A DNA stretch of 64,000 bases from Axinella damicornis (taxonomy: Eukaryota > Porifera > Demospongiae > Axinellida > Axinellidae). Shown in pieces: positions 47,918 through 59,610 of this stretch (the stretch's first letter is position 1; each line of letters opens with the position of its first letter). The translations under genes were made by a program, and so were the position numbers. The notes beneath the pieces are model-generated. The model ran no database searches, was not told where the DNA came from, and saw nothing but the letters and a program-made list of their open reading frames with translations. Location: positions 4,704,084 to 4,768,083 of the forward strand of contig OZ007514.1 of NCBI GenBank assembly GCA_963931865.1, read 5' to 3'.

Positions 47918-49502
47918 TACCTATATACATAATAGCCTCTGTAAGTGATCAAACCTGCAGGAGGTGTAGAAGACCTGGATGAGCCACCACAGAACTCTCT
48001 ATCACATAACTTGCTGCTTCAACAGTGGCAGAATCAACACTGGCAGGAACTTTACTAAGAAACAAACTGCGTGGATTTTGTACGGCTAACTAGGAATGAA
48101 ATAATGAACCCCACGCACTGGAATCACTAGATTCAAGTGCAGCTACATGCCAAAATCATAATAACGGTGTGCAATTAACAGTTTAACACAGTGTTAATTA
48201 TAGGTGTTTTGCGGGATATACATAACCAATGCGGCTTGGGATAGGAACACAGCCTCCCACAGAGGATGCAAAGTAGTGGTGGAAATTTTACCATCATCGA
48301 TGCGTCAGAAAGTGCTCTTGCAGCAACTTCGAGAGTTTGCACTTTTCCGTTTCTGTATAATATAATTATTTGTGTGTCTGTTGTATCCCTACATATAGAG
48401 TCTACCGACTCTATGATAATGTTGAATGAATGATGCAACATTGTCGGCATGCCTTACCTCATGATGACATCATTGTTTTAAAAAACCCAATGATGTAATC
48501 ATGCGCTCTTGCTTACCTTTATCGTAAAGATAGGTTTCTCCTGCATGAGAAAGCAGCCTTATGCATAGCCTTGTGTGGAGTCACTACAAACTCGACCACA
48601 CCATAGAATGGTATAACACACGATCTTTGAAAGGAGCATGTTTTTTGATTGCCATTTTCCGAAACTCTGCTGCATGCTGCTAGGATTGACTCTCTAGGGA
48701 CCATTTCAGAACTGATGACATTGTGAGGAGAGTGATGACACTTGACACGTTGTGGTGAAAAGTGTGCTAACTTAACCCATTAACCGATAAATTGTTTTTC
48801 TCAGGAGGTCTCTCTTAGCTTGTGGGTGCAGTAAACCTACCATATTTCCCGTTCTCTCTGCTTTTCAGCCCCCAAACTCCACACACATAACCATGCAGCA
48901 ATCCTCTACATATTCGTGACTCTAACCACACCCACCCATCAAGGGGCATCCAATAGTCACGGCTCTCTGCTGACCATCGCTCGTCTAGACCGAGAAAAAC
49001 GCTTCACTGCCAGAAATGGAGGCCCTACTAGGCGAGAGGACTGTTTTCTCAGCCCATTTGTGCAAAGGAGGAGAGAAATGGCCCACCCAGCTCCAACCAA
49101 GACCTTTTCAAGGCCAAGCCCAGAAGCGGCCATGCTACCTATAGGCTCAGCGCTGAAACCCACCCACCTCCCCTTGTCCCGCCCTCTCTGCTGGTGCAGA
49201 GCCTAAGTCCCAACGGAAGTCTGACATCACTGATGAAAGTCTCGTGCCGTCTGTAGACGGCTTTATCGGTTAAAGTGTTAAAGACACTTCGATCAATCGG
49301 CATCATATTGTGTTCTGTTACCATGACCATGACAACACAACCTCTGGTCGAACGTACAGTTTCATTTTCATGGCCATTTTTCCATAGTGGTGTAAAGAGT
49401 GCTAGCTTCCAGCCAGTTTGGCAGGATGCTAGAGGAAGCTCATGCGCATGGTAATGAGATTTCTTAACAATGTGCCACTTGAGTTAAATAGTGCATGATT
49501 AC

Positions 49503-49713
49503 CTATACTTGTGGGTGGTTCAAGTAAAACTGTACCTTATAAAATTTTTATAGCCTCAGAGACAAAGGAATACAAATGGCTGTCCTCACCTGTGAATGTG
49601 CAGCTACGTAGATAACTTGTTAATATAATCAATGCACAAAGACAGAAAGCCACACCCACCTTAGTTGACTGGAATATGAATATCTTTTTTACTTGAACCA
49701 CCCACACTTACAG
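49503..49713. repeat. Foldback/MITE with GTGGGTGGTTCAAGTAAAA ends
   Basis: GTGGGTGGTTCAAGTAAAA near the left end pairs with TTTTACTTGAACCACCCAC near the right end. The 150-bp interior is not self-complementary. Confidence 0.75.
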
Positions 49714-50821
49714 AAAGGACTGAATAAACAAGACGCATGTCTTGGCGGTTTGCTTGCAAGACTGATACAAGTGTTGGACACTACAGATGGTTTAACAAGA
49801 TTTGCTTGGTAGCTAGCTATAGCTATAGCTCTGAGATTAGCAAATCTTGGCGCATGCTGCCGTACTGATGAAAGACTTTACAGTGCATGTGTCAACAGGC
49901 AAATACATCACAATTTGTTTCACCAATAGACACATATGATGAACAAACCAATGAAAGGCACACTGCATCGGCAGACATATTGCCCTGACCTCGTGTACGC
50001 GTGAGTTGTTCTCATAGTTGTGAGATGATTCTCGTGTCCACACACCCACCGTAGCCTCAGCATCCCCACTGGCCTTTAGAACACTGGAGTCCAACTGAAT
50101 GCATGTAGAAGGAGAGAGTATACCATCACTGTTATCACTGTGTATTACCTTTGACTTGGACTGAAAAATGTATAGGCCTACGCGAGCACACGTACTGAGA
50201 CAAACTGGCTTGAAGAGAAGACTTATATAGACTAAATTTGTCAATGGAGGAATACTGATGTAGTCTAGTCTAAGAGCATCTAGCTAGCTACACGTTGCCT
50301 ACGTTGGTCAGTCGTTTCTCGTTGCCTTCTTAGCTGTCTCCTCTCTCGGTCAGCTTGTAGTCGTTGCTCTCTCTGTTCCAGACTCTCTTGTTCAGGCCTT
50401 CTTTGCCGTTGCCTTTCTCAGACAGCTTGTATAGTCTGTGTTCTTGGCGCCCATCAGACGATCATTCTTGCGTATACCTTGTAATCCGACTTCTTGCTGT
50501 TTTAGCCTCTCTTGCTGAAATCTCACATGATCTTGTTTGTGTCTTCAGCACAGTAGGCAGGGTGCGCACATTACTAGCAATTTCATCGAATAACCACTCT
50601 GAGAAGGCTAAAAATTCCAAAATTTTCTGGGGGGGGGCATGTCCCCTGACCCCCCTACAAATTGCGGCCTACGGGAGCAGTCCCTTGTCCACCGTCATTC
50701 TCAAGATCTCCCCCAAACTCAAAATCCTAGATAGAACCCTAGCTGCTATTGCATAATATTATGCTTTGTTACGCCATGGATGCGCACACACCATCAGTAT
50801 ATAAAAACAGACATGCTTAAA

Positions 50822-50996
50822 ACGTGAGCAATGTCTATTGTCTATAACAATAAATAGGTAATGTCTGAGCAATGTCTATTGTCTATAACAATAAATAGGT
50901 ACCCTGCACTGAGCAATGTCTATTGTCTATAACAATAAATAGGTAATGTCTGAGCAATGTCTACTGTCTATATATAACAATAAATAGGTAACCTGC
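50822..50996. repeat. Tandem repeat of about 36-44 bp, four copies
   Basis: Units read TGAGCAATGTCTATTGTC, then TATAACAATAAATAGGTA, with alternate spacers (ATGTC or CCCTGCAC). Confidence 0.9.
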
Positions 50997-51073
50997 ACTC
51001 CCTACTGGCACAAAATGCATCTAAGCAATTAACATGTTAATTGCTTTGATGCATTTTGTGCCAGTAGGGAGTG
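50996..51073. repeat. 78-bp palindrome
   Basis: CACTCCCTACTGGCACAAAA with TGCATC, then AAGCAATTAACATGTTAATT at the centre and the inverse of the left arm at the right. One or two mismatches only. It immediately follows the preceding tandem repeat. Confidence 0.95.
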
Positions 51074-51417
51074 AGACTATGCATACACTTAACATGAACT
51101 GATTCACCAGCAATCACCTCAGTGCTCTAGCTGCATGTCCGTGAAGCTTTCAGGGACTGTTGGTAGACTATCTTACAGATACTATAATATGAATTGACAG
51201 ATCCTCACCAAAACCCAAGTAGCTATACAAAGTGACATGACTTAGCATATGCACAAAAACTCCTAGATGAAATACCACACCTAGAGTGAGTAAGGTTCAC
51301 ACATTAGCGCCTACCAACACTAACATGACAATAAATCATAGCACATTAGCAATATATTATACTACAGTGCCACTTCAACTTGTGATGTCAATTCCATGCA
51401 GGGTCCTGGCACTTAGC

Positions 51418-51493
51418 TATAGGTTCTGTGGTGGTGGACAAGAGGAGGTGACCTCCTCTTGTCCACCACCCTTCTGCTGGCACAGAACCTATA
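51418..51493. repeat. 76-bp interrupted palindrome
   Basis: The outer arms TATAGGTTCTGTG and CACAGAACCTATA surround a core GTGGTGGACAAGAGGAGGT and its inverse, with an extra CCTTCTGCTGG on the right side only. Confidence 0.9.
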
Positions 51494-51957
51494 TAAGTCT
51501 GGTCGGTGCTAGGTCAAGGTAACATAGCTGCTTCTGGACTTGTATGTCCAACTGTTGCACAGTACGTAACACACATGTACAGCTGGTCTTCCTCTAGATA
51601 CCTTTACCAAGACTACATTGGAGGTCAGTCTCTCAGCTAGTCTTGGCCGGTCCCAGACTGCTCCAAAAATGTGAAAGAAAATGTGGGATCCGGAAGAGGG
51701 TCTGGTCAAGGTCACCATGGGATGTAGCTGTGACTTGTTTGGAATGGTAATTGACCCTTGCAATATTGCAACTAAAGTCACTTCACGAAGCTGAAATCTA
51801 AAGTAATTGGTGGTTAAAGGGTTACAAAGTCTGCACAACGTCTCAAACATCTTCATGTCATACAATATGGAAAGTAAAATACCAAACAGCAAATAGGTTA
51901 AACTAACAGTTCTCAGCAGCAATAATAGTACAAAATTAATTGTCAACTAAGGGGGAA

Positions 51958-52695
51958 CTAATTAAAGGAGTAAACTTCATGGGTTTCACTGATGACCATG
52001 TCTGGACGGTCTGGAGGGAAGAAGAACCTTGTAACACCCCTAGCGAATCCACTGCCCAACTGACGGTGGGAGAGGACAAAGTCGGTTGCCATCCAGCTCT
52101 CAAATGGTACCGTGCGAATGGGGAAATCTGTGTAAGCTAGGATCGGTATCGGTTGGTGAGCACATGCATCGTAAAGTAGATCATAGCCATAGAAAAGGCT
52201 GTCACGGAGTACAACTGGTATTCCGTCCTCACCACCGTATGTCCCATATACCATCATATTTCCAGTGAAATCCACCTGAAAACCACCAATTCCCACCGGA
52301 AAGCATCTGGTTGTTGTTCTTCCGCTCACCATCCAGCGGTTGTAAGGAGCTGTTATGTTGAATGGGAAGGCTAGGAAATAGAACGTCGCATTCCCAATGA
52401 TTCGTTGTCCACGCTCATTTGACTCTACAGCAGAGAAATTGAGACCAAATCGCGTGTTGAAGTGGTTAAACGCATTTTGCATCTCCCGCTCAATCTCTTC
52501 ATCTGTGAAGCGCAGGTTCTGTCGGTAGAAGTTCATTTCAGGATCACCTAGCTGGCCCAGGACTGAGATGGGAAGCTCTATGGTGCTGACAATTGGAATG
52601 ACGGCTTGCAGTCGTTCCTCACATGACTGAGCACTGGAGGCATGCAGCATTAGAAGGCCAAGGAAGACCACATGGATGCAAGTTGAGGAGGACAT
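51958..52695 (-). CDS. Secreted protein of an unrecognised 245-residue family, copy 1
   Basis: A 245-residue product with a clear signal peptide (about residues 1-22, ending HASSAQ) and no other membrane segment. The mature part has three cysteines (SCEER, TTRCFP, YDACAH), kept in both other copies, and N-glycosylation sites at NFS, NAT and NIT. Family-conserved stretches are LRFTDEEIEREMQNA, FGLNFSAVE, GQRIIGNATF, GGFQVDF, GTYGGEDG and LYGYDLLYDAC. The C-terminal half looks rich in beta strands. An acceptor-like TTCCTAG lies directly before the ATG, so a 5' UTR intron is likely, as in the other copies. I do not recognise the family and give no function; secretion is inferred from the signal peptide. 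It is clearly diverged from copies 2 and 3, so the first duplication is old. Confidence 0.8.
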   Translation of the reverse strand: MSSSTCIHVVFLGLLMLHASSAQSCEERLQAVIPIVSTIELPISVLGQLGDPEMNFYRQNLRFTDEEIEREMQNAFNHFNTRFGLNFSAVESNERGQRIIGNATFYFLAFPFNITAPYNRWMVSGRTTTRCFPVGIGGFQVDFTGNMMVYGTYGGEDGIPVVLRDSLFYGYDLLYDACAHQPIPILAYTDFPIRTVPFESWMATDFVLSHRQLGSGFARGVTRFFFPPDRPDMVISETHEVYSFN

Positions 52696-55600
52696 CTAGG
52701 AATGAATGAAATGTATATAGGCATACCGTATGACAAAGAATAATCATACTCGATTCATGCTGAATAAAGTACTAGCATACTGTATACGCATAGTGACACG
52801 AGGAAAATCATGGATGACAATCTCAGTTTCCGACCAGTGGCGTAGGCCTAGAGTAGTTGTTCGGGTACAGGTGGTCTATGACTGCAAACATAATTTTCGC
52901 CAGTCATCAGGAAGGCTCTCACAGCGCAGCAACGTCGTGCATGACGTGCATGCCATGCAGTGCCTGCACTATTTTCACCCGGACATGCACGCGCGCACTG
53001 TGGACAAGCGTATCCCAACACAGCTAGCTACTACACCACTGATAGCTAGCTTGCAAAAAGAGCTTTTATCATACCTTCGGTTCAGCGCAGCATCCAACCA
53101 AGGGCACATCGACTTGAATCATAGATAATTCGCTAACCGGAAATGCGCGCGCCACTGATCTAGACAAATAAATTATACCCTATTAAGCCGCCTGGACCGG
53201 CCCATACCCATTATTACACAAGCTTGAAAACTGGCGCGCGCCTCCATAATGACGCGCTCGACGCCGGTGGACCGGATGTGACACATGAAATTTGCTTACG
53301 CTCGCGCTCAGCGCTCCTGAGGCCAGGTCGGCTGTTCTAATAGATTCACGCGTTTCTCAGTGCTATACTTCCTGCCGGACCAATATCCGCCTCGATAATT
53401 CTTCTGTCTGTTTGGAAGTACAGAGTTCTAGGACTCTGTGTGGAATGTTTTGCTTGCTGCAATGAAGTTTGGATCTAGGTGCTTACCCTATAGTCAAGAG
53501 ATACGTTTCGTGGACAATGCCAGACTGTCCAATCAGAGTGTTCTTTGTTCAGTAGTGGTGGTGATGTGAATCAAATTTTGTTGTCTTTTGACCCTAGGGT
53601 CAAAGACAACTAAGTTCGCAAGTAGCCTCGTTCCCAGGCCCCGCCCAGATTAGTGACGGTGGTATATCAGTATGAAGTGAAGTGTCCGAGGGGGGGGGGG
53701 GGGGGGGGGGGGGAATTACTAGTCCATGGCATTAATTTTGATCTCCAGTTAGCCACTGCATGTTGGACTATGACTTCATCTGGCATAGCTACTGGTATGC
53801 ACAAATTAAGCATACAAACATTCTGTTCTACCTTAGTTCCAAGGTACGCTACATTTCACGTCAGAAAGGCCTTTCTCCAGACCTGCCAAGTCTCCCACAT
53901 CAATTTGACATGAGTCTCACTGAATCCCATGATTTTAGCATCATTGAGACTGAGTCTCAATGATTTTAGCATAACATTCTCACACCTACAGGGAGGATTT
54001 TAAGAGAATTATTCGCTTTGCGCATTTGCACTTGCAGTACTCATTAGGTCCTGGTTCACTAGATGTTAACCTTTGGCCTATTTCCTGGTTTCAGTGCATG
54101 TTACATACTAGCTTGAAAACAGCATGGTTGTCCCATGATGGCAATAATATTATGTTGAATAGGCACTGATTGCAATTTCAATGATACACTCAGGGTGGCC
54201 TTGTGAGTTAAACACCAGCTGCCATCAAAGGCATGCAAATAATCAGTTGTAGTGACACTAACAGATGTTCTGACCACTAATTGTTAGTATCCAACAGAAG
54301 ATCAATGCATAGTCACAGTCTGCAACCATGGTAACAAACCACTGTGTGGTTACAACACACAATCTGTTTAGCATGTGAGTGCCTTTGAAATGCAGGTGTA
54401 GCTAGTGACGCCTATAGCAGATGTTCTGACCACTGATTGTTTACTAGTATCTCTATATATTAATTGACAGAAGCTCAATGCTAGCCACTGTCTGCAACCA
54501 TGGTAACCACTGTAGGGTAGCATCTGAGTGCCTAATGAATGTCCAGAGACAAGCCAAACAGGATGGTGGATTATCTTTCAAGAAGTTCTTCATTCATCCG
54601 TAGGAAAGAGTGCCCATGTCTGTGATGTTGTTCCCAGATGTATAACAGATATTATTTGTTTGATGGTTTTACCCTGGAATTGAAAGATGAGCTTATCTAT
54701 GTGCTGGACTTCTTGGGCTTTGTACTGGAACTAGCTACTGGAATAATCCTGGAATAACTGGCTGTTTTTAAAAGAATAACTGGAAAATGTATAATTAGCA
54801 AGAAATCTGGAATAGAATAATAGGCAAACTTAATTAGCTCAAGTCTACTAGTCATGCAGATTTTAACCACTGAACATCTGTGATGGATCACCAGCTGTCA
54901 TCAAATGTTCCTCATGTGTATATAGCTACTTAATGCAATTTGATACCATTCTAGATGGTCTGATTGTGCAGTGCAACCATGGTAACCACTATGTGGTTAC
55001 AACACGCAATTGGAGCATCTGAGTCCAGATCCCAGACCCCATCTAGAGGCCCAGAAGAACTGGTGTAGCTACCAAATTGGATACCAGGACTGTCTGGCCA
55101 CCTGTGTCTACTATCCCTACATAATTATTATGTTCTTTCCTGTTTACCCATACTGCTGTTGGAACTGAGATCTCAGCACTGGTACATAATAATATTAATC
55201 AGGCTTCACTCCATGCCTCAAAGAACCTTGTTAATATTTTGTACATAAACCACAACACATATATAGTAGTCTGGTATTCATCATCAGACACCACCAAACA
55301 TGCAGATGGTCTTGTGATGTATCTTGACACCACAATCTCATTGACAATTAAGCTTCAAAGAGTACAGCAACCAGTACCACAACCAGCCTGACTGGAGTGT
55401 TTCCACAGTTGGGTTGCCATGGCAACAGCTACCCCTAGCAACTGTTGTTAGTCACACTTCAGATTTGCATGCTGTGATTGATCAAGATGTATACAGTGTC
55501 TGAGTCGTAATAGCCCATAAACACAAGGAGCATCCAACTATGGGAATATGGCATTGGTCTATAGCTACATGTACTTGAGCATAATAATGCACTAGTACAG

Positions 55601-56397
55601 TTGAAGGAGCCAAAGCATGGCAAGTCCTAATCATTCAGTGAACGTCATTGAGCTTCTGCAATGCTTAGACCCACTAGCTAACATAGCTCTACCTTACATA
55701 ATCAACCACAGGTACAGTAGCTACAGGACAAAATGCATACAAAGGTATACAAAACAACACTATCTGCTCAAGGCATAGACAAATGTTCACCAGTTAGCTA
55801 TTGGTTCTCGTATGGCACCTGGCCTTCTAGTCCCTCCTTGCATTTGCACTTCGAGCTGAATTTGTGGTGGCCAAAGAGTACGGGGGTCGTGAGTTTCGTT
55901 TATGAGTGGTGTAGCCAATGGGGCGAATATCTGAAGCAAGCAGGTTGAATTGATTTGTACAATCAAGGCTACCAGCCTATTTTGGTTTCGATTCCAGAAT
56001 TGTTGTCGCTTCTGGACAAGGGCTGTTTGTGATTTTTTTTTGTGTGGAGATGAAGGCCAAATGTGGCCTGCTGTCACTGCGACGTGGCAGCTATTGTCTC
56101 TGAGAGTTGATAGCTATATTCTGTTTCTGGCACATAATGAGCTAGGTTAAGCAGTCATTTGTGGCAAATGCTGCCTGATTACAGCAAGGTATGTGTAGTA
56201 GCTAGACCCTACTTTTTACATCCCGTTTCATGCAACAATTTTTGCTCACCATACTTCTGCATGCTATTATGGGAAACATTAGTCTAGAGCTACATGTATG
56301 TAAATTACAAACATAAATGGCAGAATATGCACATTAGCCTACAAAACGAATTCAGGGGTACTCGGCATAAAAGTCCGACTAAAATTGTTCTCCGAGT
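52696..56397. other. Intergenic between secreted-protein copies 1 and 2
   Basis: No gene is supported. A foldback left half at 53622-53650 is followed by a G run at about 53690-53713. From about 53900 to 55470 the DNA matches 61400-64000 in the same order. From 55497 to about 55680 it matches 57740-57920. Confidence 0.6.
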
Positions 56398-57135
56398 TCA
56401 AACTTCGTCAAAAGCATAAACTTGACGACTTTCATATCGTAGCGTTGTTGAGTTTAATCGGGTCACTCGGCTGATTCCCCCAATAGTTCCCTCTCCAAGC
56501 TCACGATTTTGAACGCGAAATGTAAGTACGATCCAGCCATCGGTTGGCTCCACACGAATTGGAGTAAGTGACTCCGTTTGGAAGATTATTCCCGTATGGC
56601 TACATGCATCATACAGATAATCACGTCCGTAGAGAACACTTTCACCTTGGGATGCAGTTAGCCCCTCCTCTCCACCATATGTTCCAAACAGTCTCACACT
56701 ACCATCAAAATTAGCCTGGAAACCACCATCCGCTAACTGGTAGCATTTCGTCTTTTCTTTTCCATTCAGTAACCATTGGTTGTGAACCAGTGTGCCATTA
56801 TAAGGGAACACGACAGGTCGAAATGTTGTATTGCCCAAGACACGCTGTCCCAGGTCGTCAGGCTCTACGTTGGAATAGTCGAGCCCAAAGCGTTCATTGA
56901 AAAAGCTAATTGCGTTTTCTCTTTCACGATCAATCTCGTCTTCTGTGAACCTCAGAGTCTCCCTGAAGTAGACCAAATTGGCATCCACAATGCTGCCAAT
57001 AGCAAACGTCGTGTCTGTTATTTGCATAAATCCAGCTCGCAATGGTATATCACACATCCCCGACTGGGCAGTGACACCATGCAGCAGAAGAATGCCCAGG
57101 AGGACAGCTGAACTCCACACCTGAATGACTGGCAT
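56398..57135 (-). CDS. Secreted protein of the unrecognised 245-residue family, copy 2
   Basis: 245 residues with a signal peptide (MPVIQVWSSAVLLGILLLHG, then VTAQ). The mature protein has three cysteines (GMCDIP, TKCYQL, YDACSH) at the same places as copy 1. N-glycosylation sites are NTT, NGT and NST. Conserved blocks include LRFTEDEIDRERENA, FGLDYSNVE, GQRVLGNTTF, DGGFQANF and GTYGGEEG. An acceptor-like CATTTCAG directly precedes the ATG. An odd number of cysteines leaves one free for a partner or a disulfide-linked dimer; this is inference. It is the left member of a recent tandem duplication with copy 3, about 89-90% identical by eye. Function unknown. Confidence 0.85.
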   Translation of the reverse strand: MPVIQVWSSAVLLGILLLHGVTAQSGMCDIPLRAGFMQITDTTFAIGSIVDANLVYFRETLRFTEDEIDRERENAISFFNERFGLDYSNVEPDDLGQRVLGNTTFRPVVFPYNGTLVHNQWLLNGKEKTKCYQLADGGFQANFDGSVRLFGTYGGEEGLTASQGESVLYGRDYLYDACSHTGIIFQTESLTPIRVEPTDGWIVLTFRVQNRELGEGTIGGISRVTRLNSTTLRYESRQVYAFDEV

Positions 57136-58872
57136 CTGAAATGTGATTTAATATAATATGGATGAAACCAGTTGCAGCAATTTAGCAGGTGCACAACAAA
57201 TTCCCTGCCATGAGCTCATGTCAAACATAATAGTAAACTTTAAAGTTGCATTGCAGCTGCAGTTCTGACTATTTAGCTACTACACTATACCATTGTAATA
57301 CTTTTAGATGGTCTCCCTTGTATGTTAGCTATATATTGTTTACCTTTGACCGTTCCTGCAGTATGGGTCAATAGAACAGAGTGAATGGCAAGCAGCAATG
57401 TGATAAAATATCCAATATCCTTAGCTTGTCCTTATATTGTTGGACGATGACATAGTCTAGATCTGGCCGGACAGACTCCTCCCACCACCAGTATTCGATC
57501 GCTTCCGTTTTCCAGTACGTGCAATGACGTCAGGTAGACGTCTATTCGCCACGGCCGGGGGGGGCGGTGCCCAACCGTTGTAATATCTGTTTCGCGTTGA
57601 TCCGTGGCAACGAATGGTATCGGTCGTTTGCCTTGCGAACGCTCTAAAATCCAGCCATTGGACGAACAGTATATACAACACAGGACATCGGGAATTTTCG
57701 TTGGGCATGCACCGCCCTCCGAGTGTCTACTGACATGATATCGAGTGTCTGAGTCGTAATAGCCCATAAACACAAGGAGCATCCAACTATGAGAATATGG
57801 CATTGGTCTATAGCTACATGTACTTGAGCATAATAATGCACTAGTACAGTTGAAGGAGCCAAAGCATGGCAAGTCCAAATCATTCGGTGAACTTCATTGA
57901 GCTTCTGCAATGCTAAAACCCACTAACTACATGTAACATACCTTAGAGACACTGGCCTTCATTGGATGGCTAGTCATGATAGCTCTACAAATCATGAATA
58001 TGGTACCAAGCCTATTGTACACATCCTTTTGTTACATAATTATCGGTGGGTCTGCAAGTCTTCTGTTGTTTATTTACAGTACCTACAGCCCCCAGGAAAA
58101 TCATCCTGTCATACATCCTGAGAAAGGAGAGGAAGGATGCATGGACGCAACTTAGCTACTACATGTAGCCTCTGAGTCTGAATCTGCTAGTGATGATGAG
58201 CTGCTAATTCCAGACAACACCACACTAGAAATGTACCATGAAGCAGATGGCATCCCAGGGTTTCATCACATGTGAGAACTGAGAGGATGATTATATGGAT
58301 GGACTCCAATTGTACATGTACCAGTCCAAAATATCTTCACGTACTCAGAACAAAGTGAGAGTTAGATCCTATAGGCCTATTGTAGAAGGTATAATTTAGT
58401 AATCTTTTTGTCAACTTATATCTGTTTGTCTGATGTGTGTGGTTTCATATCATATAGTCCAAACGTGGCCTGCTGTCATTGCGACGTGACCTAAAATAAT
58501 TAAATCCTATTGTCTCTGAGAGTTGATATATATATATCAAGGTTTATGTTATGACCATGCACATAATGAGCTATAGGTTAAGCATCATTTGTGGCAAAGG
58601 TTCTGCCTGTTTACAGCAAAGTATGTATTATGTATTCTAACTATTGTATTAGTTACACCCTACTTTATACATCCCGATTCATGCAACAATTTTTGCTCAC
58701 CAGGTAGAGCTTCATCGTACTTCTGCACGACTAATCAGTCGTTGAACTATTATGGGAACAGATTAGTCCATGTATATTACAAATACAGAGTATGTATGCA
58801 CATTCTATATAGCCTACAAAACAAATTCAGTGCTACTCGGTATAAAAGCCCGACTAAAATTGTTCTCTGAGT
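57136..58872. other. Intergenic between secreted-protein copies 2 and 3
   Basis: 57740-57920 repeats 55497-55680. 57500-57560 (CCAGTACGTGCAATGACGTC and GTAGACGTCTATTCGCC) recurs at 61010-61070. On the plus strand 58155-58275 is open and reads ESESASDDELLIPDNTT, possibly an exon or a transposon scrap; I cannot assign it. Confidence 0.55.
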
Positions 58873-59610
58873 TCAAACTTCGTCAAAAACATAAACTTGA
58901 CGACTTTCATATCGTAGAGTTGTTGAGTTTATTTGGGTCACTCGGCTGATTCCTCCAATATTCCCCTCTCCAAGCTCGCGATTTCGAACACGAAATGAAA
59001 GTACGATCCAGCCATCGGTTGGCTCCACACGAATTGGTGTAAGCGACTCCGTTTGGAAGATTATTCCCGTATGGCTACATGCATCATATAGATAATCACG
59101 TCCGTAGAGAATGCTTTCACCTGTGAAGGCAAGTCGACCCTCCTCTCCACCATATTCTCCAAACAGTCTCACTATACCATTGAAATTCGCCTGGAAACCA
59201 CCATCCGCTAACTGGTAGCATTTCGTCCTTGATTTTCCATTCAGTAACCATTGGTTGTGAACCAGTGTGCCATTATAGGGGAACACGACAGGTCGAAATG
59301 TTGTATTTCCCAAGACACGCTGTCCCAGTTCATCAGGCTCTACGTTGGAATAGTCAAGCCCAAAGTGTTCACTGAAAAAGCTAATTGCGTTTTCTCTTTC
59401 ACGATCAATCTCGTCTTCTGTGAACCTCAGAGTCTCCCTGAAGTAGACCAAATCGGCATCCAAAGTGCTGCCAACAGGAAACATCGTGTCTGTTATTTGC
59501 ATAAATCCAGCTCTCAATGGTATATCACACATCCCCGACTGGGCAGTGACACCATGCAGCAGAAGAATGCCCAGGAGGACAGCTGAACTCCACACCTGAA
59601 TGACTGGCAT
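58873..59610 (-). CDS. Secreted protein of the unrecognised 245-residue family, copy 3
   Basis: 245 residues, starting at the MPVIQVW methionine to keep the signal peptide at the N terminus; the frame is open 27 codons further upstream, but that extension lies across the acceptor-like CATTTCAG and is not conserved. Cysteines and glycosylation sites match copy 2. About 26 differences from copy 2 cluster in two patches: about residues 43-53 (TMFPVGSTLDADL) and 152-166 (EYGGEEGRLAFTGES). Elsewhere long blocks are identical. The frame is intact, so both duplicates appear functional. Function unknown. Confidence 0.85.
   Translation of the reverse strand: MPVIQVWSSAVLLGILLLHGVTAQSGMCDIPLRAGFMQITDTMFPVGSTLDADLVYFRETLRFTEDEIDRERENAISFFSEHFGLDYSNVEPDELGQRVLGNTTFRPVVFPYNGTLVHNQWLLNGKSRTKCYQLADGGFQANFNGIVRLFGEYGGEEGRLAFTGESILYGRDYLYDACSHTGIIFQTESLTPIRVEPTDGWIVLSFRVRNRELGEGNIGGISRVTQINSTTLRYESRQVYVFDEV

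Larger units (their letters stand above)
46405..48415. mobile_element. 2.0-kb element bounded by 33-bp inverted repeats
   Basis: The left boundary (46405-46437), with AGAGTCGGTAGACTCT and TATGTAGGGATAC, is repeated inverted at 48383-48415 with two mismatches. The terminal part is itself a hairpin (AGAGTC-GGTA-GACTCT). I recognise no transposase inside, and the flanks do not show a clear target-site duplication. Nested within it are a 269-bp palindrome and a pogo-type MITE. Confidence 0.55.
45172..51957. other. 6.8-kb stretch without a recognisable gene
   Basis: It begins with the upstream region of gene B', then a G run at about 45838-45861, and continues with nested inverted-repeat elements. 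Frames at 48175-48450 (minus), 48916-49206 (plus) and 49837-50244 (minus) are open but show no family motif; single exons of an unknown gene cannot be ruled out. Near 50620-50670, CTGGGGGGGGGCATGTCCCC resembles a common transposon end. Confidence 0.5.

Noticed and set aside
52730..53128. 132-codon frame upstream of secreted copy 1
   Set aside because: No motif, atypical composition, and it overlaps the probable promoter of the gene on the other strand.
59251..59586. Plus-strand frame opposite secreted copy 3 (and its twin at 56776-57111)
   Set aside because: Antisense shadow of the secreted-protein genes.
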